DNA of 64,000 nt from Siphonodentalium dalli (Eukaryota; Mollusca; Scaphopoda; Gadilida; Siphonodentaliidae): contig CP136061.1 in NCBI GenBank assembly GCA_032622095.1, forward strand, positions 868,001 through 932,000, read 5' to 3'. Within the stretch, counting starts at the first letter, position 1. Every line of letters begins with the position of its first letter. The notes under the pieces were generated by a model. The model worked only from the letters and a program-made list of their open reading frames with translations, searched no databases and was not told the origin of the DNA. The position numbers and the translations under genes are program-made. Shown piece by piece: positions 7,227 through 20,000 of the stretch.

Positions 7227-7627
7227 TGTGTCTGACATTTTCAGAATGAGGTCCCCAGACGGTGAGATTAGTGATGCTACCCCACAAAGGGAACTAGCAT
7301 CGCCAAATTCACCCTCTGGAGACCTCTTTCTGCTTAGACCTCATCTTCTGTGAAGTATCTACAGTCTCAAATTAACATTGTTTTAGTTACTTTTTCCCTT
7401 CTGTTCAGTTTCTATATCCCATAATTTGCAGAAGATAAAATGTTTAATCGATGTGACTAACGGTGAACATCACAAATGTCAGCTGGGGAACATCAGGTCT
7501 CCCATAGCAGTTGAGGCCTGAGCAGAATGAGGTTCCCTATGGATGAATTTGGTGACATTCACCATGTGTGTGTGGTAGCATCACTATATTCACAATCCTG
7601 GGACCTTATTCTGCAAATGACAGACAG
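7227..7627 (+). mobile_element. TGTCTGACA-type foldback MITE, full-length
   Basis: The left end TGTGTCTGACATTTTCAGAA is matched by the inverted right end TCTGCAAATGACAGACAG. Just inside each end lies a palindrome: 7242-7333 (CAGAATGAGGTCCCC...CCTCTTTCTG) and 7522-7614 (GCAGAATGAGG...CCTTATTCTGC). The centre carries CTCAAATTAACATTG and ATAATTTGCAGAAGATAAA. It is non-coding. Relatives lie at 6193-6400, 10931-11267, 1187-1290 and, outside the array, 59842-60226, so this is a dispersed family. Confidence 0.65.
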
Positions 7628-7650
7628 AGTACTTCCAGACTTGGAACTAT

Positions 7651-7710
7651 ATTGTGAACGGTGCAAGGATATAAGATATATGAGTGAAATGTGATTGCAC
7701 CATTCACAAT
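7651..7710. repeat. Short hairpin, 16-nt arms
   Basis: ATTGTGAACGGTGCAA pairs with TTGCACCATTCACAAT across a loop of about 28 nt, with one mismatch. No known structured RNA is recognised. Confidence 0.6.
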
Positions 7711-8079
7711 GAATCTCATGCTTATGACATTCCATGTTTATTCCAAACCTTGTACCATATATATATCCAGCACGTGAATATGACTCAGATGTATATTTTA
7801 ATGTTTGCTGTTTTGTACTGCTGGAACCTCTAACTTAGGTCGATGGGGTCATTGTCACAAGGCACCGATCACATTCGTAGCCAGATTTTAAAATCGATCA
7901 CAAATGTAGCCAGCTTTTCACAGGCAATCACACTCGTAGCTAGCTTTTCAAATTCCATCGTTTTATATGCAATATATGACATTGCGTAAGTTATGTGACT
8001 AAAATTTGCGATGTCATGCTTCAGAACTGGGTTCTTTTAATGGTTGAAAGCCCTATGTACATAAATGATTAAATAATAT

Positions 8080-8335
8080 TTAACCCTTTGAGTGTCAGGT
8101 CCGATTTTTGTATCAACCCATATACCCTGTGCCAATGCATTCTCTTATATATGCGAGTCGACCATAGGTCGCATCGCATATATAAGAGAATGCATTGGCC
8201 TAACAATTTTTCATCATTTGTTATTATTTTTTACAATTTTTTACAATTTTAATAATTTTTTAAAAATCTAAAAAAAAAAATGTTTTTTATTTTTTTAGGG
8301 CCGATTTTACAGACAACTGGCACTGAAAGGGTTAA
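8080..8335. mobile_element. Nested piggyBac-like MITE with intact TTAA duplication
   Basis: TTAA (8080-8083) is followed by CCCTTTGAGTGTCAGGTCCG, and the right end reads CGGCCC...CAGTGCCAGT...AAAGGG before TTAA (8332-8335). The terminal motif CCCTTTSAGTG with an exact TTAA duplication fits piggyBac-type transposition. The interior has the 67-bp hairpin at 8132-8198 and AT-rich filler with A and T runs. It sits inside the 7835-8552 element, so it is the younger insertion. Copies: 19255, 30429, 41603, 52778. Confidence 0.75.
8132..8198. repeat. 67-bp hairpin module inside the nested MITE
   Basis: The arms CCAATGCATTCTCTTATATA and complement match the copies at 2971 and 3120 almost base for base, although the host elements' outer ends differ. 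The loop region reads GTCGACCATAGGTCGCATCG. Confidence 0.85.
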
Positions 8336-8552
8336 TGTATTTCTTCCATTATAAATTTATAAGTTGTTTTTCATTCATCTACTCAAGAATATGATTAGCC
8401 AAACAATTAATCTCGTTCATCAGACCCACATGAATATGAAAAGCTGGCAACGAATGTGATCGCCCTTGAAAAGCTAACTACATTTGTGTTCAATTTTAAA
8501 AGCTGGATACGAATGTGATCGATGCCTTGTGACAATGATCCCATCGGCCTAA

Positions 8553-8775
8553 CTTTGACGCCCTAAATTTTCTGGTTTGCTCTGTTTATCCTGACAATGT
8601 CCACAATAATAATGTCAATTGGCTGAACCTGAAATGTACCTGTAACTTATCTTGTCTTCCTGTAATTATTTCCGTTGATGACAAAAGTTATAAATATAGT
8701 TAGGTTTCATTTGTTTATTTAAATGATGCTCAATTTATTTACAAATGCTTTTTAATCCTTTTTAACTCTCAAATT
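8553..8775. other. AT-rich stretch, nothing recognised
   Basis: No repeat or frame of note between the two mobile elements. Confidence 0.6.
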
Positions 8776-8936
8776 TTGCAAATGCATTCTCTTATATATG
8801 CGAGTCTCCCACAGGAGCTTCATACATATATAAGAGAATACATTGACCAAACAATATTTACCTATGGTCGACTCACATATATAAGAGAATGCACAGGATC
8901 TTTAATGCTGCACCAGCGCAGTTCCCATCATGAAAT
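8776..8936 (+). mobile_element. Right fragment of a piggyBac-like hairpin MITE, degenerate
   Basis: Three diverged hairpin arms (AATGCATTCTCTTATATATG, ATATATAAGAGAATACATTG, CACATATATAAGAGAATGCA) are followed by GATCTTTAATGCTGCACCAG. The last matches the right end of the element at 57865-58126. The left terminus is missing. Confidence 0.55.
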
Positions 8937-9531
8937 TAATTTAGACCAAGTAGGGTAATAGTGATGAGTTAAGAACTGCTTTTAGAAGTGAATTTGACTT
9001 GGCTAAATAGATATAAAAAAAAACTATGTTCTCAGGTGCCTTCCTATCACATCAAGAGGCCTCATAAAACATGTTATTTACAAATTTATGCAGATTTCAA
9101 AATCTGATGTTCCATTTTTCCACATTTTGATAATTAGATTGTTTATAATGACTATAAAGCACTGGGTGAGGGTTTTATAAAACTCTGTATATCTGCTAAT
9201 TTCTAGAATTCTTGGGAAAAAGTAAAAGTCCGGCCTCCCTTATTCAGTTTTCCATGTTTAATTATCTGTGAACAGATATTTATTTCTATGACCTAATTTT
9301 GTTTTCTAGCATAATATAACTTGATAAAGTGAAAGTGCAATACAGCTGAAGGCCAGTGTTTTGTTAAACAAGACGTGAATAGTGTCACTGTACGGAAATT
9401 TGTTAATTCTTCTGAATACTTAATGGATTCTCCATTCAGTGATAAAAGAGTAGACTGGAATGGTCCATTCTTCATTTGTAGGGGTGTTCAGATACTATAA
9501 TCAGACGTCAATCGGAGAAACATTCTTTTAG
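8937..9531. other. AT-rich stretch, nothing recognised
   Basis: A 60-codon minus-strand frame (9293-9475) has no features that would support a gene. Confidence 0.6.
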
Positions 9532-9605
9532 GATTCATTTGCAATGGTGTTCAGATAATAAGGCTCGCTGTTGAACTTATAAACTGAACATCATACAAAT
9601 GAATC
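9532..9605. repeat. Short imperfect hairpin plus direct repeat
   Basis: GATTCATTTGCAATGGTGTTC pairs with GAACATCATACAAATGAATC. A related direct copy, TTCATTTGTAGGGGTGTTCA, lies at about 9472. Confidence 0.55.
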
Positions 9606-10278
9606 ATTAGGAATCAAGTAATTATGCATCATCACATATTCAGTTATCAGCCCATTGAATGCTAAATGTAACTAATTTAACAAGTTTGATAGATGATTGT
9701 GTGAATTGTGTTCTGTAGTTATTCCACATCTGAGCATCAAGGCCATTATTAATGTGTATTTTGTATTATGTTTATGTTTCATTTGTGAGAAATATAAATG
9801 TTTATGTCATGCTGATGATTTAATATGCTAAATACTTATTGGACATTGACAGATGTATTCAGGGTTCCAGGGCAAGTTTTACAATTAAATTCTAGTGTAT
9901 ATAAGTTAGCATATGTGGAATTAGAATGCCACCTCAATAACTAACCATTAATTTCATATAGTTTTGTTGATCTAGATGGACAATAAAAGTTAGCACCTTG
10001 ATTTTTCAACAACTATATGACAATTTTACGCTCGAGTCATAAACTCATTTTCATTATAATTACCATGCATTAATTTGCATCGTTCATAGAACACATGAGT
10101 GTATTTTGCACTAATCCATGGCTCAAATTCATTAATTTGTTGCATATATTCGGTTGTGTATAAAAGGAAATGGTACCATAAGTACCCTTTTAACAAGCTA
10201 TTTGTGTGTGGATCTTCAAATTCAGGTATCACCTCCCAGAAAAAACAAACATCCAGAGCAACACATAAACCCATATCG
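9606..10278. other. AT-rich stretch with a relic of the 63283-63530 MITE arm
   Basis: From about 10099 to 10180 the sequence (TTTTGCACTAATCCATGGCT, then CAAATTCATTAATTTGTTGC) matches one arm of the inverted-repeat element at 63283-63530. A 92-codon minus-strand frame (10026-10304) crosses it. Its internal YTTEYMQQINEFEPW segment is therefore repeat-derived, not evidence of a gene. Confidence 0.5.
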
Positions 10279-10412
10279 CTAAATTGATCAGACCCCTTAA
10301 CCACAGCAGAATTATGGGTAACTTTTCAGGATTTGGTCGGAAATATGAATTGTTGCATTCATCAGAAAGCTCTGCTGTGATTAAGGAGTCGATTATTTAG
10401 CTCATTACTGTA
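10279..10412. mobile_element. Internally deleted copy of the TA / CAGT foldback MITE
   Basis: It contains the CCTTAACCACAGCAGAATTA arm and the AAGGAGTCGATTATTTAG end of the 6782-6998 element, but the centre and most of the right arm are missing. The left terminus is degenerate. Confidence 0.6.
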
Positions 10413-10566
10413 TGTTGTTGTAACTCTCGAATCGTGAGTATATCTTTAAGAGATGTGTAATAAGTTATGTTGCATGATACTTTTCTGTAAATCAAAGCTA
10501 ACATTTTGTGATCCTTTGAATATTGTTATAAAACGGTCACACATCAATCATGATATTTTAAATTGC

Positions 10567-10698
10567 TAAATATCAAATTAATACACAACTATTCTTTATA
10601 TGTATGGTTCTAAATGTCAAATTAATAGACAACTATTCTTTATATGTATGGTTCTAAATGTCAAATTAATAGACAACTATTCTTTATATGTATGGTTC
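10567..10698 (+). repeat. 44-bp tandem repeat, three copies
   Basis: TAAATGTCAAATTAATAGAC...TATATGTATGGTTC occurs at 10567, 10611 and 10655. The first copy has TATCAA and ATACAC variants; the last two are identical. Confidence 0.92.
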
Positions 10699-10930
10699 TT
10701 TTTCCAATTTTCCACATTCCAAAATTAATTTTCTCGTTTCATATTTGTTTATATAAAACACAAACTTACTTTCTTATTTTCTTAGATTAACACGAACATT
10801 CCATTTATTATACTATCTTTATTTATTACATATTTCTTATTTCATTCCGAGATGTAAACAGATGGCCAGATGTACGAAGCTTGTGTATTATACGATACGA
10901 TTTTATTTCATAGTAACACAAGCATGCCTG
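10699..10930. other. AT-rich stretch, nothing recognised
   Basis: Only a weak inverted motif (GCTTGTGT ... ACACAAGC, about 10879-10925) was seen. Confidence 0.5.
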
Positions 10931-11267
10931 GTGTGTCTGACATCTGCAGAATGAGGTCCCCAGAGGGTAAATTTAGTGATGCTACCCTGCATGGTGGGCT
11001 AGCATAACCAAATTCACCCTCTGGGGACCTCCTTCTGCTTTGGCCTCATCTTCTGGGAAGTATCTACAGTCTCAAATTAACATTGTTTTTAGTTACTTTC
11101 TCCATTCAACTGGGGAACTTCAATTTGATCCTAGGCCTCCCATAGGAGTTAACGCCTAAGCAGAATGAGGTCCCCAGTGGGTGAATTTGGTGATGTTAAC
11201 CCTCTATGCAGGATAGCTTCACTAAATTCACCCTCTAGGGACCTCATTCTACAATTGACAGACACAC
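10931..11267 (+). mobile_element. TGTCTGACA-type foldback MITE spanning the unit boundary used here
   Basis: The left end GTGTGTCTGACATCTGCAGA is inverted at the right end as ATTGACAGACACAC. Two palindromes (10946-11038 and 11160-11251) sit inside the ends, as in the 7227-7627 relative. The repeat phase chosen from the window start falls inside the second palindrome, so this copy runs from one unit into the next. Confidence 0.65.
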
Positions 11268-14200
11268 TATTTGCAGACTTGAACACGAGCTATCTGTTAC
11301 AAGTAATGTCATCTCAAACAATTTATGTATAGAATGTTCTGTAATATTGTGATCTGAAGTACTGAAATTTGTGGTGTTATATTAAAGTGATGTGAAACAC
11401 TCCGGTATGGTGATCAAATATAAAAGGAGAATAACCTTGTTCAAAGTAGTAATTTTTATACGCCCTTTTGAAAAAAAGGCCGTATTATAGTATTGGTCTG
11501 TCCGTCCGGGCGGGCGTCCGGGCGTCCGTTAACCTGTTGTCCGGATGATAACTTTAGTTAGAGTGAACCGATTTCAATAAAATTTGGTATGTGGGTTTAT
11601 TAACCGAAAAGTAAGTTCAAGTTCGAATTTGGGTTCCGCCCGCCAATTTTCACCGGAGTTATGCCCCTTATTTGACTTAGAAAATCCTAGAAATTTGTTG
11701 TCCGGATGATAACTTTAGTATAGTTTATCGGAATGAATCCAAATTTGGTATATTACTTTCTCCCACCAAAACACAGGTCAAGTTCGAACTTGGGTTCTGT
11801 CCGACCATTTTTGGCAGAGTTATGCCCCTTTTTTATTATAAACTATGATTCCTGTGGTATTGTTGTGAATATTTATTGTTAATAAACTAATTTTGATCAC
11901 TGAAGCAGCGTTCGATGTAATACTGATGTAACTAGATGATACTGGGGACCCTTGAATAGGACAGTGAATCTCTAAGAATAATGTCTCCAATAATACTTGT
12001 GTTCACATACAAAATTAGGTTTCCTGAGTGAAGTAATATCCAGGAATTTTCTGTTTCTATGTTTTGTTTCTACAGTTTCATTTCTATATTTTAAGATGTT
12101 TATATTATTTCTGTTGTATAAATTGTGTTTTTCATGTGATAATACAGGTCAGATGTACAAGTTCAATGTCTACTTATTTCATTTGAATACTAACCACCTA
12201 TGGACAAAGCTGATCAAAATATGTTTTAAGTCAGTCACTGTCTGTTTTCTTGAGGAAATCCCTGGCGTAACCCTTTCATGACTGGAGCTTCCTGAAAGTT
12301 TGTGAAAACCCTGTGCCAGTGCATTCTCTGATATATGCGAGTCTCCCATAGGATTATGCATATTAATCTTCTGCAAATAAGGGGATATAGAAACTGAGCA
12401 GAAGTAACTAAAAACAATGTTAAATTGAGACTAAAGATACTATCCCAGAAGACGAGGCAAATAAGATATTCTGAAATATGTAGACATTATCTGTGATCCA
12501 TACAGTTTAGAGATGACTCAGATAAGGTATAGTGTGACCTGTATGATTGTTTACTTATGACATGCTTCATAAATTATACATTTTATACTCTACTTCATAC
12601 ACTTTCTTTCTCTAACACTGCCTGATTATTTTATTTACAGTAAAAGAATTCAATTTACATTGTGTTTGACTTAGTTATTCCCTGACACCCAGTTCTGACA
12701 TATATTGCCAAAAAATCACATGAGTTTCTATTTTATACGGAATTTATCAACCGAGTTGACAAAATTCGATTCGAGCCGAGGTTTACCGAGGCTCAAATAG
12801 AATTTAGTGGACGAGGTTGATAAATTACGCATAAAATAGGACGAGTATGAGATACCTTTTATCACATGATCAAATAAACGCGAAGCAACGCGAACAATTC
12901 ATCGAAAACAACAATCATAAACTACAGCGATCGCAAGTTATTTGAAGAACGCCGTGACGTCATCGCACGCGCTGATATTAAACGTGTCTATTACCGATAA
13001 TTATGAAACTGCTTTTATGGCCAAATTATGTGATAAAACCAAATATGACGTACCAACAGAGAATACTTTATCTTGTTAGCATTCTCAATCAAGGAAAATT
13101 GCAGATCAGCTGAGCTGAGAGATTTAATGTGAATTATGATAAAATTAATCCAATTTAGGCCCAAATAAAAAATGTGTTTTGATTCTCGGGCATAGCTGCG
13201 TCTGGAAAAAAGACCCGCATTGAACCATTTGATTACGATTTTCAAATTTTACCAAAGCTGTCAAATGATAACATGAAAATAGGAAACTAGAAAACAGAAA
13301 TTAGTTATGTTTCAAACATCGAATATGATAGACATACAATGGTGCATGTGTTGGTATTCAAAAACAGACACTAGGCAACGATAACTACCAGGTATATTGT
13401 CACAACAAGCTGCCCAAACCCCAAGTTTATTAAATCTAATGTGTTAAAATATTTCGGTATTTTATCAATTCGAAAAGGTAAACGGTAAACAATTTTGAGA
13501 TTTACAATTTCGGGAACGCAAACCGGAAAGAAATATGGTGAGTATTGGTGATGTGTATGCTGGTTTAATATTTGAAGTTTTTATGGCTAGCATGTATTGA
13601 GGTACATAATACTTATTCAGATACGGCAGAATAAATAATTCTAGACTTTCTATGAAGATCACTATATATATCTTTTCGTTTCGATTGTATTCACGTTCCG
13701 TATTTGAACCGGATATTTAGGTGACACTCGAGAGTTTCGAATGATCAGTAGGGGTAAATTTCTTAGAATAGAGTACCAGTGTTTTCTGTCACCATGGGTG
13801 TGGTATGTTTATTGAGAGAAGGTTAGTTATGAAGTTGTGGATTTTTAGAGGATGTCTTTGAGTTTTGAAAAATATTGTTCCAGGTGACCTTGACCCCACC
13901 AGTATGAAGTAGTAGCGATTTCTGCGAAACAGTGGCTCCAGACACCAGCGTGACCTTTTAGCACCTAAAATTGCAGCGTTCTGTTTAGATACTTAACCCT
14001 TTACCCAACAAACCGGCCAAAACCGGCCAAATAAAGCTTCAACAGCCTAAAATATCTTCGGTCTGTCTCAATAGAACCATACAAATATGGATATCATTGT
14101 AACCGGCTCATTGACACATTGTGATAGTTACAGTTATGCCATGTGCCAATGCATTCCCTTATATATGCGAGTCGACCATAGGTCGCCTCGCATATATAAG

Positions 14201-14963
14201 AGAATGCATTGGCCTAAAAAAATAATCTTTTTTAACACTTTTTACCATTTTTTCTTACATTCTTTAACAATTTTATAATTTTTAATGTGTTAAGCCAATG
14301 CATTCTCTTATATATGCGAGGCGACCTATGGTCGACTCGCATATATAAGAGAATGCATTGGCACATGGCCGTTCTGTTGGTTAAAGGGTCAAAGACCGAT
14401 TTCGGGGCTGAAAAATTTCCAGCAAGTCGTGTATGCTCTGATCGATGGAATAATCGTTTAAACGCCAAACGACCTAGAAACACCTATTTGGAAACACATG
14501 TCATACGTCAATCAACCGAGATGATGGCCAAAATGGTGCATGCAGTTAAAAACAAAATATTTCATGTATATTATATAGTTTATTTAATTCAGGCTCAAAT
14601 GGCCCATATGATAGAAATATCAATTATATGTAATACAGAATGTCTTTCCAATGTTTGAAAAGATAAGATTCTTTCTTATCAACATAGGAACAGAGCTCAC
14701 AACATTCCTGGCGTACATCCCACTTGCGCTACATCTCCATTCATATGCCATAAACTTCCTACAGGCATTGTTATAACATACAATTATGGGTGAAATTTTC
14801 CCACAAAGTACAGCTGCAAAGTACAACAATATAATGATGAAATATACGATGAAAAAGATGGCGTTTTACATCAAATGAGCACTTGTAAAAAAATTCATGT
14901 GGATATTGGAACGGGAACAAATTATTCTATATTGCCTCATAATATCATCATCAAACGAACGCG

Positions 14964-15227
14964 ATTTGATTGATTGATTTTATTTGGCACAGGGTACCAG
15001 GGATAACACAAGAAAGTCTAGCACGCGCCGTTAGGGAGAGTCGTTTCTTGAAGTATCCATCCAGGCACACTATCTGACTCAGACAGGCACACTCATCCAG
15101 TTTTGCGATTTTTTTCGATCCACCGGGATTCGAACTGACGGCGCGCACCTGGTCGTTCGTAGAGCAATTGTCTGTCACTGGTGCAGAAGGGTTATTTCAC
15201 TTTACCGATTGCGCTAACGGAGCTCTC
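14964..15227 (-). mobile_element. tRNA-derived SINE, unit 2 copy
   Basis: Equivalent of the insertion at 3789-4052, carried along by array amplification rather than by independent retrotransposition. No difference noticed. Confidence 0.75.
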
Positions 15228-15590
15228 TATAATGATGTTGACGGCTAAATATGGGGAATTTACTTGTACGTATGTGTCAGTAATTATTAAATTGAGTACC
15301 GGTATATTACTGACCCCCCCCCCCGCATTAATAGTTACTTGTTATGTAAATTGTTTATCCTCATGCAACGTCACGTCAAATAAGTTGCATGTATACCTTG
15401 GTTAATAAACTGCTTTACTCGTATTTAAATGAGGGGAAAAATAGTTGGACTCAAGTTTATCTAAACTACAGTCCATAGGTAAAACATAGGTTCGAACGGA
15501 AGCAATTGATTTTTAAATTGATTTCAGTTTTGTCATCATTCTGCTTTTCTAATAAATTGGTTATTGTAAACGTCATCCAATTAGAAAATT

Positions 15591-17048
15591 ATAAGTGGGT
15601 TATAAGTGGCACTTTTTGATACATTGTGCGCTATAACTGGGCGAGGCACATTTTGTACATTGTGCGTTATAAGTGAGCGTGACACTTTTTGGTACAGTGT
15701 GCGTAATAAGTGGGCGTTTCCAAAGTCGGCAATGACAAAAAACAGTTTTCAGCGCCTTGCTTCGCTCGGACTGCGTAATGAAGATGGCAAACATTGACTC
15801 TCAAAGTAACCCGACCAACGGAGAGATAGCGTGCGGATGGGTTCAGACTTTTGGAAAATTCCTCCGTAAATGGCTGTATTTGAGTGCGGCATCACTAAGC
15901 TATTTTTGGTATCGTATGTTGGCGGACGACAAAAAAGTGTACCAAAAAGTGCCACGCCCACTTTTAGCGCACACTGTACCAAAAGGTGTACCAAAAAGCG
16001 TACCAAAAAGTGCCACACCCACTTTTAGCGCATACTGTACCAACAAATGTGCCAAAAAGTGTAACAAAAAGTGCCACGCCCACTTTCAGCGCACGCTGTA
16101 CCAAAAATTGTACCAAAAAGTGTACCAAAAAGTGCCACGCCCACTTATAGCGCACACTGTACCAAAAAGTGTACCAAAAAGTGCCACGCCCACTTTCAGC
16201 GCACACTGTACCAAAAAGTGTATCAAAAAGTGCCACGCCCACTTTCCAGCGCACACTGTACCAAAAGGTGTACCAAAAAGCGTACCAAAAAGTGCCACAC
16301 CCACTTTTAGCGCATACTGTACCAAAAAGTGTACAAAAAAGCGTACCAAAAAGTGCCACGTCCACTTTCAGCGCACGCTTTTCCAAAATTGTACCAAAAA
16401 GTGTACCAAAAAGTGACACCCACTTTTAGCGCACACTGTACCAAAAAGTGTACCAAAAAGTGCCACGCCCACTTATAGCGTACGCTGTACAAAAAATAGT
16501 AACAAAAAGTGCCACGCCCACTTTCAGCGCACACTGTACCAAAAGTGTACCAAAAAGTGCCACGCCCACTTTTAGCGTACACTGTACCAAAAGGTGTACC
16601 AAAAAGCGTACCAAAAAGTGCCACACCCACTTTTAGCGCATACTGTACCAAAAAGTGTACAAAAAAGCGTACCAAAAAGTACCACGCCCACTTTCAGCGC
16701 ACGCTGTACCAAAAAGTGACACCCACTTTTAGCGCACACTGTACCAAAAAGTGTACCAAAAAGTGCCACGCCCACTTATAGCGTACGCTGTACAAAAAAT
16801 AGTACCAAAAAGTGCCACGCCCACTTTCAGCGCACACTGTACCAAAAGTGTACCAAAAAGTGCCACGCCCACTTTTAGCGTACACTGTACCAAAAGGTGT
16901 ATCAAAAAGCGTACCAAAAAGTGCCACACCCACTTTTAGTGCATACTGTACCAAAAAGTGTACAAAAAAGCGTACCAAAAGGTGCCACGCCCACTTTCAG
17001 CGCACGCTGTACCAAAAAATAGTACCAAAAAGTGCCACGCCCACTTTC
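15591..17048. mobile_element. Foldback-type element, unit 2 copy
   Basis: Same structure as at 4416-5873. The T at 16902 changes one repeat unit. Confidence 0.45.
15931..17048 (+). repeat. GTACCAAAAAGTG minisatellite, unit 2 copy
   Basis: Same subunit order as in unit 1, with T at 16902 (GTGTATCAAA instead of GTGTACCAAA). Confidence 0.92.
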
Positions 17049-20000
17049 TGTCTTTTTACAGGATGATTTTGATAACATGAAGCTGGACGAGAAAATGCCA
17101 TTGACGTAAACAGCTGTGCTGACATAATCGTATGATTATCAATGTAATCTGACATAATTGTTGACTCATTAGGTAGTGCAGACGCTCATCACCCATGACT
17201 CATTAGGTAGTGCAGACGCTCATCACCCATGACTCATTAGGTAGTGCAGACGCTCATCACCCATGACATATTTGCTCATAATTTTTTTGAACATATGATA
17301 TTGTTGCCTGAATAAATAATATAATATAGTTATCATATTTATATTGTACAGAAATGACATTTGCAGAATGTGTCTGACATTTGAAGAATGAGGTCCCCAA
17401 AGGGTGATTTTATTGACGCTATCCCGCATAGTTGGCTAGCATCACCAAATTCACCATCTGGCTACCTCATTCTATATCCCATAATTTGCAGAAGATAAAT
17501 TGCATAATCGAGGTGACTAATGGGTGAACATCACCAACCTCAACTTGGGAACTTCAATCATAATAGATACTCATGTCTCCCTCTAGGCTGGTTCCCCGCC
17601 TGGTATAATTATCTACTGATGTAATCTCCAGTCTATGTAATCATAATAGATACTCATGTCTCCCTCTAGGCTGGTTCCCCACCTGGTGTAATGATCTACT
17701 GATGTAATCTCCAGTCTATGTAATAGATATACTCATGTCAGTCTCATGTGTAATCACCATTATAATCACTCACCAGTTAGAGCAGAATCTCATTTACTAT
17801 CTTTGCTTTGGGGCGGCGACGATACAAAATTTTATATGATATGCATCGTGATATAAATGGGTCACAATGAGGTGATGTGTATTGTGATGCATTGATGAAA
17901 TGTTGCAGCCCTTTGTTCATGCTTTGTAGCGGCATATTAACACATTCCCACCATTCTACAGTAATGCTCTAAATAATCGACTCCTCAACCACAGCAGAAT
18001 TATGGGTAATTTTTCAGGATTTAGTCGGAAATATGGCTTGTTGCCATTCATCGGAAAGCTCTCAGTGAGAGCTTTCCAATGAATGGCAACAAGCCATATT
18101 TCCGACTAAATCCTGAAAAGTTACCTAAAATTCTGCTGTGGTTAAGGAGTTGATTATTTAGAGCATTACTGTATATCACATCCCCATTTTCTTATCAAAC
18201 TACTATCGCAGAAACACTGCTATAGATTACGTGGTGATATTGTACATTCCGTAATATTGACATTGATCATATTCCAAGCCATGAATGTCAATCGACCATA
18301 ATAACACATGTCTCTTTGTCTCAAACTTTTAAATGAATTGCCATGACTTTGTTTCATATACATCAAGGAAACTATAGGGAACTATAGAAGCCTGGAAATA
18401 CTGTGTCTGACATTTTCAGAATGAGGTCCCCAGACGGTGAGATTAGTGATGCTACCCCACAAAGGGAACTAGCATCGCCAAATTCACCCTCTGGAGACCT
18501 CTTTCTGCTTAGACCTCATCTTCTGTGAAGTATCTACAGTCTCAAATTAACATTGTTTTAGTTACTTTTTCCCTTCTGTTCAGTTTCTATATCCCATAAT
18601 TTGCAGAAGATAAAATGTTTAATCGATGTGACTAACGGTGAACATCACAAATGTCAGCTGGGGAACATCAGGTCTCCCATAGCAGTTGAGGCCTGAGCAG
18701 AATGAGGTTCCCTATGGATGAATTTGGTGACATTCACCATGTGTGTGTGGTAGCATCACTATATTCACAATCCTGGGACCTTATTCTGCAAATGACAGAC
18801 AGAGTACTTCCAGACTTGGAACTATATTGTGAACGGTGCAAGGATATAAGATATATGAGTGAAATGTGATTGCACCATTCACAATGAATCTCATGCTTAT
18901 GACATTCCATGTTTATTCCAAACCTTGTACCATATATATATCCAGCACGTGAATATGACTCAGATGTATATTTTAATGTTTGCTGTTTTGTACTGCTGGA
19001 ACCTCTAACTTAGGTCGATGGGGTCATTGTCACAAGGCACCGATCACATTCGTAGCCAGATTTTAAAATCGATCACAAATGTAGCCAGCTTTTCACAGGC
19101 AATCACACTCGTAGCTAGCTTTTCAAATTCCATCGTTTTATATGCAATATATGACATTGCGTAAGTTATGTGACTAAAATTTGCGATGTCATGCTTCAGA
19201 ACTGGGTTCTTTTAATGGTTGAAAGCCCTATGTACATAAATGATTAAATAATATTTAACCCTTTGAGTGTCAGGTCCGATTTTTGTATCAACCCATATAC
19301 CCTGTGCCAATGCATTCTCTTATATATGCGAGTCGACCATAGGTCGCATCGCATATATAAGAGAATGCATTGGCCTAACAATTTTTCATCATTTGTTATT
19401 ATTTTTTACAATTTTTTACAATTTTAATAATTTTTTAAAAATCTAAAAAAAAAAATGTTTTTTATTTTTTTAGGGCCGATTTTACAGACAACTGGCACTG
19501 AAAGGGTTAATATATTTCTTCCATTATAAATTTATAAGTTGTTTTTCATTCATCTACTCAAGAATATGATTAGCCAAACAATTAATCTCGTTCATCAGAC
19601 CCACATGAATATGAAAAGCTGGCAACGAATGTGATCGCCCTTGAAAAGCTAACTACATTTGTGTTCAATTTTAAAAGCTGGATACGAATGTGATCGATGC
19701 CTTGTGACAATGATCCCATCGGCCTAACTTTGACGCCCTAAATTTTCTGGTTTGCTCTGTTTATCCTGACAATGTCCACAATAATAATGTCAATTGGCTG
19801 AACCTGAAATGTACCTGTAACTTATCTTGTCTTCCTGTAATTATTTCCGTTGATGACAAAAGTTATAAATATAGTTAGGTTTCATTTGTTTATTTAAATG
19901 ATGCTCAATTTATTTACAAATGCTTTTTAATCCTTTTTAACTCTCAAATTTTGCAAATGCATTCTCTTATATATGCGAGTCTCCCACAGGAGCTTCATAC

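Larger units (their letters stand above)
7835..8552. mobile_element. Inverted-repeat element with subterminal repeats, interrupted by a second MITE
   Basis: The left end (TTAGGTCGATGGGGTCATTG) and right end (reverse complement TTAGGCCGATGGGATCATTG) are inverted over about 120 bp. Within each arm the motif GATCACATTCGTAGCCAGCTTTT is repeated three times at about 30-bp spacing with variation (e.g. GATCACAAATGTAGCC, AATCACACTCGTAGCT). Arrays of subterminal motifs like this often serve as transposase binding sites. Without the 252-bp insertion at 8080-8335 the element would be roughly 465 bp. The superfamily is unassigned because the target-site duplication is unclear. Confidence 0.65.
1..11175. 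repeat. Array unit 1 (reference unit for the element entries)
   Basis: This is the first full copy, 11175 bp, and its internal elements are described individually. Private differences seen against the other units are an A instead of T at 2442 and a T instead of A at 5605 (inside the minisatellite). The 5605 change lengthens one spurious open frame, which shows how little constraint those frames have. Confidence 0.95.

Noticed and set aside
10026-10304. 92-codon minus-strand frame that looks somewhat protein-like
   Set aside because: Its middle matches a foldback MITE arm at 63283-63530 where the frame is broken, and its start lies in the deleted foldback MITE at 10279-10412.
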